In this document: positions 34,433-45,000 of the stretch, piece after piece | How the letters are laid out: every line of letters starts with the position of its first letter | Numbering within the stretch: position 1 is the first letter of the stretch | DNA from: Euglena gracilis | Taxonomy: Eukaryota > Euglenida > Euglenophyceae > Euglenales | Length of the DNA stretch: 64,000 nucleotides | Reading direction: 5' to 3' | Assembly (NCBI GenBank): GCA_039621445.1 | Contig: CP154956.1 | Location: 24,540,743-24,604,742 of the forward strand | Program-made: the position numbers and the translations under genes | The notes under the pieces: generated by a model | Told to the model about the DNA's origin: nothing | Database searches by the model: none | The model's input: only the letters and a program-made list of their open reading frames with translations

Positions 34433-34660
34433 GGTAGGGGGGGTACCACCCCCCCCCCTTTATTTGAGCACACCCACGGGCCAAAGGACCCCCCAAATGC
34501 TCAAATAAGGGGGGGGGGGTCAAATAAGGGGGGGTCAAAAATTCCTTTAGAAATAGGGCAAAAAATTTTTTCGGCGCCTTCGGCACATGAAAAAAAAATT
34601 TTCCCCGGACCCAAATGCTCAATTAGGGGGGGGGGTCAAATAAAGGGGGGGGGACTCTAC
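34433..34660. mobile_element. Poly-C/G foldback (word TTATTTGAGC), copy 2
   Basis: Near-identical in layout and core to 23524-23732, including the ggcgccttcggc core. Confidence 0.6.
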
Positions 34661-34716
34661 AACGCAAGAAACGGCCAGAGGTTGCCTTTGAGCAATACGA
34701 CAGGGAGTGTTAGACG

Positions 34717-35010
34717 TCACGGAAGACGACCCGCTTCACACAAAAAAGAGCCATACTTTGGTGGCCGCCGCAAATCATGGCAATGAAAATGGTATGCCAA
34801 ACCGCAGGCGTCACACACAACTTTCCTCAGCTCCACACAATTTGGATTTTTGGGAATGGCAACACCACAAAAACCACATTTGTCCTGTTTTATAGGCAGT
34901 CGGGACACAGCACGAGGCAGAGGGGGTTGGTCGGGGGGGGGATTGGCGCTCTGCAAAAGGCAACACAACTCCCTCGGTCGTTGTTTTGCGGAATGCCCGA
35001 GCAACGGCAT
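34717..35010 (-). pseudogene. PHD-like zinc finger segment
   Basis: The - strand frame contains KCGFCGVAI, then VVCDACGLAYHFHCHDL and GSFLCEAG. The C-x2-C, C-x2-C-x4-H-x2-C core with VxCDxCxxxYHxxC is the PHD signature; the last Cys pair is incomplete, with only one Cys before the frame ends at 34717. It follows recombinase-like copy iv on the same strand. Whether the two belonged to one protein cannot be decided from the sequence. Confidence 0.55.
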
Positions 35011-35600
35011 TCGCGTTTGTATGAAAAGAGGTTACCGAACGATTCCCTGAAACGAACATACCTCCCCCCCCCTTATTGTCCCCCCCCCCTATTGTCCCTG
35101 GGCCCCGGCCGACGGGGGATTTTTTTGGCCCGGCCAATGAAATTCCTTTGGTACCCCCTTATATGTCCCCCCCCCTTATTGTCTGATCGGGCCTCCCAGC
35201 GGCAGGTCGGTGGGACAATAAGGGGGGGGGGGGGTGGTAGTTCCCGACTGCTGCTCACGTCGAGCCACACATTGTTCAACGACGCTCGCCTCATCGAACA
35301 ACAGGCTGGGTTCCAGGTCCCATCCCGTCCAGGCAACAAAGAAAGCATCCAGCTCAGGATAAGAGGCTTGCCGATGTTGACACAGTTTGGCGAACTCCAA
35401 ACAGTTGGCAACAACAGCAAGCTCTGCCCCTACGGAGCCAGACTTTTTCTTCGTGTTGCCCTGTGCCAGCAAGGTGCCATGAAGGGGGTCAACCTTCGGC
35501 TTCTTGGCATCTTGCTGGTATACCGCGAGAGCAGCCAGGAACAGTTCCGTCCTAGGGGGAGGTGGCAAAAGACCATTCACAAAGTTTGCCGTGCGTTTCG
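34990..35600 (-). pseudogene. Tyrosine-recombinase-like gene, copy iv (interrupted)
   Basis: MAKRTANFVNGLLPPPP starts near 35605; then come DPLHGTLLAQGNTKKK and YPELDAFFVAWTGWDLEPSL, aligning with DPTHGTLLGQAAKK and YSELDDFFCTWAGWVLDPAL in copy i. After a poly-C insertion the frame resumes with SVTSFHTNANAVARAF, aligning with SANTFRGYANAVTRLC. The catalytic region is not seen; a PHD-like finger follows instead. Confidence 0.5.
35040..35240. mobile_element. Poly-C/G foldback (word TTATTGTC) inside copy iv
   Basis: C run plus ttattgtc, the same word again after a second C run, and gacaataa plus a G run on the right. It separates the N-terminal part of recombinase-like copy iv from its core-binding part. 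Confidence 0.55.
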
Positions 35601-35923
35601 CCATAGTGGGAGGACTGCGAAAAAAAAGAAAAAAAGAAAAAAAGGGGGGTGACACGTTTTCCATGAGGGCATTTGTGGCAATGACACGTTTTCCATTAAG
35701 GCATCTGTGTTCAGGCACGTTTTCCATTAAGGCATCTGTGGCAATGACACGTTTTCCATTAAGGCATCTGTGGTCAGGCACGTTTTCCATTAGGGCGCCG
35801 TTTTTTTTTGGTCCGAATTTCACATTTTCGCGTTTTTGACCCCTTGCGTGAATCATGACCACGACTTTCAGGGCAGGCATTTGGCGGGCTCTGAACACGT
35901 TTTTAAACAAATTGTGGCTGAGC

Positions 35924-36012
35924 CCAGATTTCAGCCTGAAAACGTGTTCAGGGGGCCCACTTCGGGGGCCCCCTGAACACGTTTTCAGGCTGCAATCTGG
36001 GCTCAGCCACAA
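35924..36012. repeat. Hairpin with ~40-bp arms
   Basis: tggctgagcccagatttcag and its complement flank a centre of ggggcccacttcgggggccc. Confidence 0.9.
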
Positions 36013-36504
36013 TTTGTGTGTATTAACAGTTGCCACCCCTCACCAGAAAGCTTTTCTTTCAGACGACCAGCGATGACAACTGAATCGGGCCAAAAAATGA
36101 TAATCTTAAGTTCCGTCTTTCCATCCGTTCCATCCAAAATTCAGCCAGCTGTGATCACCTGACCCTCTCCCCCTCCCACCCCCTCCAAAAAAAAGTTCAT
36201 CCAAATATGAAGGAAAATGACTCGAAACCCACTCAAATGCTTTCTAAAACCCCCAACCCGACCACCAATGGTCAGTAGCCATGGTCGCCAGCGACTAGTC
36301 GCTAGCGACCATGGTCGCTAGGGACCAGTCGCTAGCGACCACCAAAAAATATATCACTAATTTCTGGCAATTAGCCGCAAAATTTGTTTTTTGTCTGGTC
36401 CATAACGCCTCCAGAACCCCACAGGACCAAAAATGTCGAAAAAAAAGGAAATCCAAAATGTCCAAAAGTCACTAAAAATTTCTAATCTGACCAGCAACAG
36501 ATTT

Positions 36505-36600
36505 CAATGGAATGGAAATCGACCGACATAAACGGGCGCCTGAACGGAAATCGGCCGACATAAACGGGCGCCTGAATGGAAATCGACTGACATAAACAAT
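36505..36600. repeat. 32-bp minisatellite, array 4 (inverted)
   Basis: Three units of the reverse-complement type, close to the right end of the outer palindrome. Confidence 0.85.
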
Positions 36601-37034
36601 TTCAGGCTGAAATCCGTTAATGTCAGTAGAATTTCAAGACAGGCGTCGGGCCCAGAAAATGGGTTTTAAATCGTGTTCAGCCTGCCCCGCACCTGCGCTG
36701 AATTTCGTGTTCATGAACACGGATTTCAGGGCAGGCGCCAAAACTGAACACGGAGTTTTTCAGGGCAGGCGCTGAACCTGAAAAACAGATTTCAGGGCAG
36801 GCGCCGAGGCTGAACACGAATTTCAGGGCAGGCGCCGGGGTATGCGGCGTACCTCCCCCCTTGGAATCTCGACTGGCATGAATGTCGAGAAGTAATTTCT
36901 CGTCCAATAAAATGCCGACAGCCGGCTCCGGTCGAACAGACTTTTGTCGAACGTTGGTTTTTGGCATGAGTTTCCCCATAGGTCCCCGCGCTGCTCCCCG
37001 CCAGTAAATATGTAACTTACCTTTCCATATCAGG

Positions 37035-38520
37035 CTTTTTTTTTCTAAGTCAGCAGACCCCCTCCCGGGGGGAGGGCGGGTCGCCGAAATTTTTTGGAAA
37101 TTGCCTTAAACGGGCCCGATTTTGTGGGGGGGGGTCCCCGCCCCCCCCCCCCCCGGGGGGGGGTCCTGCACCCTTTACGGCCCAATGGGAACAGTACGGG
37201 GGGGGGGGAACAGCTTGGGGGGGGGACCTAGGTCCCCCCCGAGCTATTCCCATACCCGACCCTCGGGCAACCCAAAGGGGGTCATTTTTGGCAACTTTTT
37301 TGGATGTTCGCAAAAAATGGTCATTTTTAAGCACATTTCTCAAAAAGTGATTTTGAAAACGTCCCAAAAACGTCGATTTTTGAGCACTTTTTTTGGGAAG
37401 TTCTTTATAAAAAGTGCTATCACAGTGAGCTATTCCCGTCCCCCCTATGGGAATAGCTCGGGGGGGGGAACAGCTCGGGGGGGGGGGGCATGGTATTCCG
37501 GTTTTTCTGGATTTTTTGTTTTTTAGCCCGAATGCACTTCGGGTTACTTTTCCATTTTGGGTGCGCTTCCAAGCTTTATGCATTCATTGGTTGCCCCACC
37601 CTATGGTAACTTGGTACCCGAACGTTGCATGCAGCCAGAGATACCCTCACCCCCCCCCCCCTCATAGTGGCCACCCTCTGGGCACGGTGGGACCCCAAAA
37701 TGGCCACTCTGGGGGGGGGGATTTTGGGGGGGGGTGAAAATTTGGCCTTTGGTGCCAGGCTTCTGCTTAAGGGATTGCAGCCCCCCCCCTGGGGGGCTGG
37801 ACTGCAGCTAGTCCAAATTTGGCTAGTGGGATTTCTAGCAGACCCCCCGGGGGGGGGGTCTGCTAGCAGGGCTTGCTAGTGGAAATTTTTTTTCCAGTGA
37901 CCGGCGCAAAGCGCCGGATTTTTTTTTGGGAATTTTTGGAACAAAATCAGCAAAAACCAATTAAAAACCTCATTTCCACCTCGGCGCGCAGTGCCGGAGG
38001 AATTTTTTTTTCCAGTTGGGGGGACCCCCGGACCCCCCCCCCCCCCGGGGGGGGGGGGGGGGGGTCTAGCTAGTTCATTTTTTCCGATTGGCTAGCCAGT
38101 ACCCCCCCCCCTCCGGGGTCCTGTTTGGTGCCTTTGCGCCAAAGGAAAATGGCCACTTTGACGGGGGTAAACCAAAATTTGCCAAAAAAATTTGGCCACT
38201 TTTGGGGGGGGGACATTTTGAGGGGGGGGGTGATCGTCGGATCGGCCAGATTCAGAGGCGAAATTTGTTCTGATTTTCGGTCCTGTTTGGTTTAAGCATA
38301 ATGAACCAGACAAGAAACAAGTTTAATTGTGTAGTTGGGACCCCCCCCCTTTATTTGAGCAGACCCATGGGGGGTCAAATAGGGGGGGGGTCGGAAATTT
38401 GGCTTTGAGAGAGGACAAAATTTTTTTTCGGTGACTGCCTAAAAAAATTATTTCCAGACCCAAATGCTCAATTTAGGGGGGTGGGTCAAATAAGGGGAGG
38501 AGGGGTGGTGCAGGAACCAA
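37035..38520. mobile_element. Cluster of poly-C/G foldbacks (GAGCTATTCCC, AGTGGCCA, TTATTTGAGC)
   Basis: 37120-37500 carries gagctattccc and its complement in the layout seen at 12.57 kb with actgttccc. 37650-37740 carries agtggcca. 38340-38510 is a third copy of the ttatttgagc element. Between them are gaccccccgggggggtc runs and ggcgcaaagcgcc hairpins. No gene is visible. Confidence 0.5.
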
Positions 38521-38924
38521 GATTATTGTGAAGTGTGGCTGAATTTGGTGGTGATCACAAGTCCTCTGATGAAAAGAGCATTCAAGTGAGAGGTGGTGAG
38601 TTTGTACCTGAGTGATTGACACAGCCGGAGATACGCTCACGATCTTCGGAACTTGGCAAAATCCAAAGTAGCGTAACAAGGCGTGCTTACCATTTCTTGT
38701 CATTTTTTGAGTCCATGAAAATCCCGGATTTTGGCAAGGCTCATTTTTCTGTCAACCAAATTAAAAATACCCCCAAATTGAGTGAGGTCAAAGAAATCGT
38801 GGGGGGGGGGGTGGGCCACAGGCCCCCCCCCCCCCCGCATCCCCCCCGAGTCCCGAACCACCCCCTGGGTGCCGTCATTTCTTTTGGAAGGAATGCTTCC
38901 ACTGCAGTTGTCTTTTTTTTTCAG

Positions 38925-39086
38925 ATGGCAAACTCACAAAATGCCATCCCTGCAACCATACAAGTGGAAGTCAAGGAGCTGTTGGAAAAGGAGGCAGCAT
39001 TGAGTAAACAGCTCACAGAGGTGCTGGCTCAGATCAAGAAAGCTCGAGATGCGCGGGACAAAGCTCTTGGTGATCCACAGTCAAAG
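38925..39086 (+). CDS. Exon 1 (first coding exon)
   Basis: The ATG lies directly after tctttttttttcag, a strong polypyrimidine tract and AG. So the start codon is the first base after a splice acceptor, either of a 5'-UTR intron or of spliced-leader trans-splicing. The exon encodes MANSQNAIPATIQVEVKELL and continues as coiled coil to GDPQSK. Donor aaag|gttcct, phase 0. Confidence 0.75.
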
Positions 39087-42000
39087 GTTCCTTGCTGTTT
39101 GCGGTTCTGCGTCCTGAATTGCCTCTGTTGGGTTTATTGCACATCAAAAAGGAGCACCAAATGCAGGTTCTGCCCTGAATTCGGTGAACGAAAGGACAAA
39201 CCCATCTGTCAAATTCTGATACACGATCGCCGAAAATAAGAGCTCTATGTGGCGTGGCTGTCTGTTGAAATCTTTTGAGGGGAGCTTTCGGTCAAGGGGC
39301 AACATAGAATCAGGCGAGTCAGAATTCAATCGGCCGATCGACATGGACATGAGCCCAAAGCAGCTCAAAAAATGCTCAAAAATGTTCAATTTGGGGCGGA
39401 ATTTGCCGTGATTCCTTGAACGCCGGTTCGGATGTGAAGCCAGAGCCCCCAATCCACAGTTTCAACAACTCCAAAACGCCGGTCCAGAACGCCGGTTTGG
39501 GCGTGAAGCCGTGGCTCAGAACGCCGGTTGGATACAGTTTTCGTATCAAAGTGCCCCCCCAGAATGGCCGAGAATTTTGGCAACTTTTGGTCCCCCCCCC
39601 CCAAAGTGGCCATTTTCCTTCTCGGCGCACCGAAGACCAAAATTTGACACCCTCAAAGTGTCCCCCCCACTTTGGGGTCCCACGGTGCCTAGCTGAAAAG
39701 TGTAGCCTTCAATTTGCGATCAGGGTTGGAACATACGATCGCCGATTTCCAGGCTCTGTGCATTGTGGCTGTGTTCTGTGGGTATCAATCAAAGGGAGGT
39801 TATGGACCCCCCGGTGAATGTTCACCAGGGGGGGGTACTTTTGGCGGTGAAGTTCACCGCTGAACTTCACCGTTTTGATGGTTGGTGTGAAATTTTGATG
39901 GATGAAATTTTACTCCTTTTCTTCTCAAATTTCCGAAAACTTGCCCAAAATGTCATTTTTGGCCATTTTTGGCCAAAAAAGTGCTCTTGTGGTGAACTTC
40001 ACTGGTGAAGTTCACCGTTGGGTTAGGCAGAGGTGGGGGAAGGGGTGCGGGACCCCCCGGTGAACTTTCAAACGATGAACTTCACCTGGGAGGGGGTCCA
40101 AAATCCCAAAAGTTACCGCCTGATCTCCAAGTTCTTGGGGAGAGCTTTCAATTGGTCCCAGTCCATTGGCCATTTCCAATTCCGTCCTTTGTCGAAAACT
40201 GGTCCCCATATCCCGGCTTCACTCCCAAACCGGGGTGTGGGACCCAGTTGTTGAAACCGGGTATTAGGGGCCTCGGCTTCACCCCGAACCGGGGCTCTTG
40301 AACACACGGGAAGTTTACGCCAGAGCCAAGGTGCAAGGTTGACCTTGCTAAATTACTTTATGTTGCCCTGAAGCAGGCGCAATGACGTAGACGGTACTTG
40401 TCTGTTATCGTACGACGGACCCCCCCCTTTTGGTTATGGTACGACACTTATTTTTAGGGTTATTTAAAGGAATAGGGTTAGGTGCGCACATGCATGTTGC
40501 GCAACGTGGCCATGTAGCGCAAACGTGCATGTGCGCACCTAACCCTATTCCTTAAATTAACCCGAAATAACCCAAAAAAAAGGGTGTCGTACCATAACCA
40601 AAAAGGGGTCCGTCGTACGATAACAGACAAGTACCACGTAGACTAGTGGGTAGTCGGCCCACTACCCAATTGGTCGGCCGACTAGGCCTGGTCGGTAGCT
40701 AGTCGGCGAGACGGGGTGGGGGGATAGTGGGTAGTCGGCCGACCAGTCGGCGAAGTACCCACTCTAATGTACTTACGGGTCAAGTTCGCCAACTTTTAAG
40801 CCCCCCCCCCCCCCGTGAACAAATTCCTAAGCAGACTGGTCGGCGGATATAAAACTGGTCTCTGTCTGTCCCAAACAACTGGTCCAAATGGGGCCCAATG
40901 AGTACCCTGCACCAGCCTGTAGACGAAAACCACCCATAGATGAAAATGAATGGTCGTATTGGTGCCGCACATGTTCTGGGGCTCTGCTATATGTGCTTTA
41001 CGGGTTGAGCCGGGGCCAAGGTCCACAATGTGGCTGAGGTGTCCAAAGATCAATCCGCTTTCATTTGTAAAACTTTTTTCAATCCTCAAAACAAATTTTG
41101 TGGGCAACAAAATGTTTTGTGCACACCAAAATTTTTTTGGTTCACCTGTGGACACCAAAAGAAAATTTGTGGTTCACACGCCTTTTGTGAACCATACTAA
41201 ATGTCTAGTGGGGTAATGTATTTTAGTGCGATCTCAGTCAGCCTACGGCGGGGGGGGGGAGCCCCTCCCCCCCCCCCCCCCGTACCCCCCCCCTCTAACA
41301 ACAAATCCCTTTATGTTGGCAAAATACTCTGGTGGCAAAGTCCTTTTTTTTGTGTGCCATTTTGACAGGGGCGGGGGGGGGGGGCTACTGCCCCCCCTCC
41401 CCCCGCACCCCTCCTCGCTGGTGGGGGGGGTGCTATCGCCCCCCCCCATACCCCCCCATCAAATAGCAAAATCCCTTTATGTTGGCAAAATACTCGGGTG
41501 GAAAAGTCCTTTTTGTGTGCCATTTGTGGGTCATTTTGACCGGGTTTCCTTGCCACCATATGTAAAATCTCATAGGCAGGGGTAAAATTTTGCTAACAAG
41601 TGGTCAAAAACGGTGACTTGTCACCAAAATTTTTGCATATTCACCCCCGATTGGGGGCTTCTCAAGCCATTTGGGCGGGTTTCCGCCCACTTTGGGATGA
41701 TTTGGACAATATTTTTTCTCAGGGGGGGCTTAAAAGTCGGCGGACTTGACATGAACCCAGGGCCCCGATTCTCAGCATCTATATTGAGAACTGTGTCCCA
41801 GACGCCGCCTAGGACACAGTTTTTGGGACACAGTTTTTGAAAATGTTTCTAGGGGGCTCCGGCTTCACGTCCAAACCGGCGTCTGATCACAGCCAATTTC
41901 GCCCCAAATACCCTTGTTTGGGACACTTTTGGGCGATTTTGGTCCGAATTGTACGCCGATCGAAATTGGTAGATTTCACACGTCTGATTGCATGTTGTCT

Positions 42001-45000
42001 AACGCTCTTCTCAAGGGATTTCGACAGATGGCCACAGAAGTCAGCCAGAATGCACGGAGCTCTTATTCTTTGGTGATCGTATACCCCCCCCCCCCTCAAA
42101 GTGGCCACCCTCCAGGCACCGTTGGACCCCAAAATGGCCTTTTGGTCTTTGGGTAAACAAAAATTTGCCAGTTTTTTGACCAATTTTTGACCACTTGGGG
42201 GGGGATGGTTTGAGGGGGAATTCCAATGTTTGACATGTTGGTTTGTCGAATCCCTCAGTTCAGCTTTTCAGCAGGGCCCCATCCTTTGGGTGGGTGGGTG
42301 GGTGGGTGGGTGTTGTTTGGGTGGGTGGGCGGGTGGGTGGTTGGTTGTTGGTTGGGTGTGGGTGGGTGGGATTGGTTTGGTCATTGAAGTGGGACCCCCG
42401 TTCAGTTCGTGAAGTCCCCCCCCCCCATGTCCAAGTCTCCGATGCATGCGAGATCTCCTGGTTTTATGGTTGGCGCAAAATCGATCATTTTGGGGACAAG
42501 TTTGGGGGGATTTCTGCCCCCAAATGACCAAGTACCCATTGTGTGCTCTCCTCACTCAATCCCAATCAATATTCTCTCCTGCACCTTCCCCATTGTAGCT
42601 CAACAAGCAGCTGGATGCTCTGGAGCAAAAGATTCAGGCTGCATTGGACAAGAAGAACGCGACTTACGAGGAGATGAATGCACTTCGAAGTGTCGGCAGA
42701 CGGAGTGGTGCAGTGGACGAGCAGGCATCGATCGCTGAGAACCTGTCCATCCTGCGTCTGAAGAGGGCACCACTTCGAGAGAAGAGGGATGAGCTCCAAG
42801 ACATTGTCAGGTGTGTTCTTTAATTTTACATTCCTTGCACCTGAGAGGGGCCACAGATCCTAACCAAAATTTACAGAACTCTCATTTCTGTGGCAAAAAA
42901 TGTATTTCTGACCTTATCTTTATCCAGCCTGGCTTTCTTGGCTGTTTTGGTTGTTTTTTTTTGGTCCAGTAAAATCTGGTACAAATTTGGTCAGTTTTGG
43001 TTGTTTTTGGTTGCTTGGTCATTTTGGGTCTGTTTTTTTTTGGTCTTTCATTGACTGATTTTGGTCCGTTTTTGGTTGCTACGGGCCGTTTTTGGACAGT
43101 TTTTGGTTTTTGTTGGTCAGTTTTGGGGTTTTTTTCCCTCTTTTTGCCTCAGTTTGGTTGTTTTTGGACAGTTTTGGTCCTGTTTGTTTTGTCAATTATG
43201 GTCGATTTTGTTGCGGTTTTGGCCAGTTTTTGGTTGTTTTGTTCTTCGTTGCTCATTTGGGCATTGGCGGTGCCAGACGGTAGACTGGGGGGGGTAATGG
43301 GTAGTCGGCCGACTAGTCGGCCGACTACCCACTCTAATGTACTAACGGCCTATGAGATTTTCCACATGGTGGCAAGGAAAAACTGGTCAAAATGACCCAC
43401 AAATAGCACACAAAAAAGGACTTTTCCACCCAAGTATTTTGCCAACATAAAGGGATTTTGTTATTTGATGGGCGGCAGCCCCCCCGCGAGGAGGCCGTAG
43501 GCTGACTGAGTTCGCACTAAGATGCGAATCCCCATTTAACATCGTTATTTTCACAGAAAATAGATTTGAGGTCCGGGTGGGGGTGGAGTGGCGAGTTTTC
43601 TGCCCCCTCAGATACAAAAAACTTTAATTTCTAAAGGATTTTTATGCAATCCTTGTCTATCAGTGGTATTTTACCCCTTTGGAGTCCCACCAACCCCAAC
43701 TGACCCCCCACCAACCATTCATTTCCATCTATGGGTGATCAGGCTGGTGCAGGGTACTCATTGGGCCCCATTTGGACCATTGGTGGTTGTTTGGGACCAG
43801 ACAGAGACCAGTTTTATGTCCGCCGACCAGTCTGCTTAGGAATTTGTTCACGGGGGGGGGGGGCTTAAAAGTCGGCGAAGAAAGGTGGTTTTTATCTACC
43901 TGGACGACATTTTGCTGCTAGCCCCCAGCAAAAAGACAGCAACCCAGCATTTAGCAGAATTGAAAGAAGGTCTCTTACTGGCAGGTTTCAGATTAAACGT
44001 CCCAAAATCCTGTCTGGAACCAACACAGGAAAAAAGCATTTGGGCCAGTGGATCAATTTGAAAAAAGACCAAAAATAATAAGTATATTAGAGTGGGTACT
44101 TCGCCGACTAGTCGGCCGACTACCCACTACCCTCCCCCCCCCACCCCGTCTTTCCGACTAGCTACCGACCAGGCCAAGTCGGCCGACCAATTGGGTAGTC
44201 GGCAGGGGATTTCTTAAGCCGGAGGGTACCCTACCCCCCCGGGAGGGGTCCAGCCAGCCAGCCAGCCAGCTCAAATCCAGCCAGCAGCCCAAATTCGGGT
44301 TGGGAGCAGGCATTATTTTTTTTTAAGGCGAGATTTCTCAAAAAATTTTAAGGTGTTTTTTAAGGTTTTTTAAGGTTTTTTAAGGTTTTTTGAGGAATTT
44401 TAAAAAATTTTAAGTTTTTTTAAGGCATTTTTTTCCTCAGGTAAAATCTCAGACCCCGAAGATGGCCCGATGGCTTCAGACTCCTGTGGCTTCGGAACAC
44501 CCAAGGAAGAAGCCTCGGGCGAAGCATGGGATCAGGGCGGTCCATGAGGGACAGTTATTGCCATTTTAGGCATTTTAGGAATTTTAGGTCATTCTAGGCA
44601 TTTTAGGAATTTTAGGCCATTTTACCTATGGGTTCCTGCATATGGGTCCCAAAATGGGTCAAGAAAACACCCGGCGCCGAAGACGCCAGAAAAATTATTT
44701 CGGGTCCAAAACTGCCCTGGAGGGGCAGTCCTTAATGGGCAGTTAACTAAAAAAAAAAATCCCGTCCCTGATGGACCGCCCTGACCCGTGCACCCACACC
44801 GGATAGCCTCATGAACACTGACAAAATAATCCAACTTTTTCATGCGAGCAATCCCAAACGCGTGCCCATGCAGTGTGCCGCCATACACATTGCTCAAAAC
44901 CTTGTTGCATGGGATACAGAGTGGGTCACCTCGAAACTCGAAACTCGAAACCATCCATTATTTTTCATTGCAATTACTTTAAATTTCTGACCCTATTCAG

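Larger units (their letters stand above)
34110..35912. mobile_element. Inverted-repeat element enclosing recombinase-like copy iv
   Basis: The end sequences (aaaacgtgttca, gcccgccaaatgcctgccct) are inverse at 34110-34175 and 35845-35912. Just inside each end is an array of a ~33-bp unit, gacacgttttccattaaggc (34180-34335 and 35650-35800), in the same orientation at both sides. The recombinase-like and zinc-finger frames occupy the middle. Inverted ends around a tyrosine recombinase recall DIRS-like elements, but no RT is present here. Confidence 0.45.
30501..36670. repeat. Large nested inverted-repeat region
   Basis: The left arm (30501-31060, starting ttaaaacctattttctgggc) and right arm (36020-36670, ending cccagaaaatgggttttaa) are inverse and about 600 bp each. 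Inside are a second inverted pair (about 31335-31735 against 33230-33600) and a third (about 34110-34175 against 35845-35912). Confidence 0.75.

Noticed and set aside
35073-35652. 291-residue + strand frame over recombinase-like copy iv
   Set aside because: It is the antisense shadow of the - strand frame, which has conserved counterparts at three other loci.
30590-36600. Possible CRISPR array from the 32-bp repeats
   Set aside because: The units are directly adjacent without unique spacers, there are no cas genes, and the window is clearly eukaryotic.
43010-43260. Phe/Val/Leu-rich frame that looks like membrane segments
   Set aside because: It comes from ggtttttgg-type low-complexity intron DNA directly after exon 2's donor.
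44470-44560. Histone H3-like string HPRKKPRAKHGIRAVHEG
   Set aside because: The resemblance to a basic H3 tail is short, and the same DNA is part of an inverted repeat with 44745-44790 inside a transposon.
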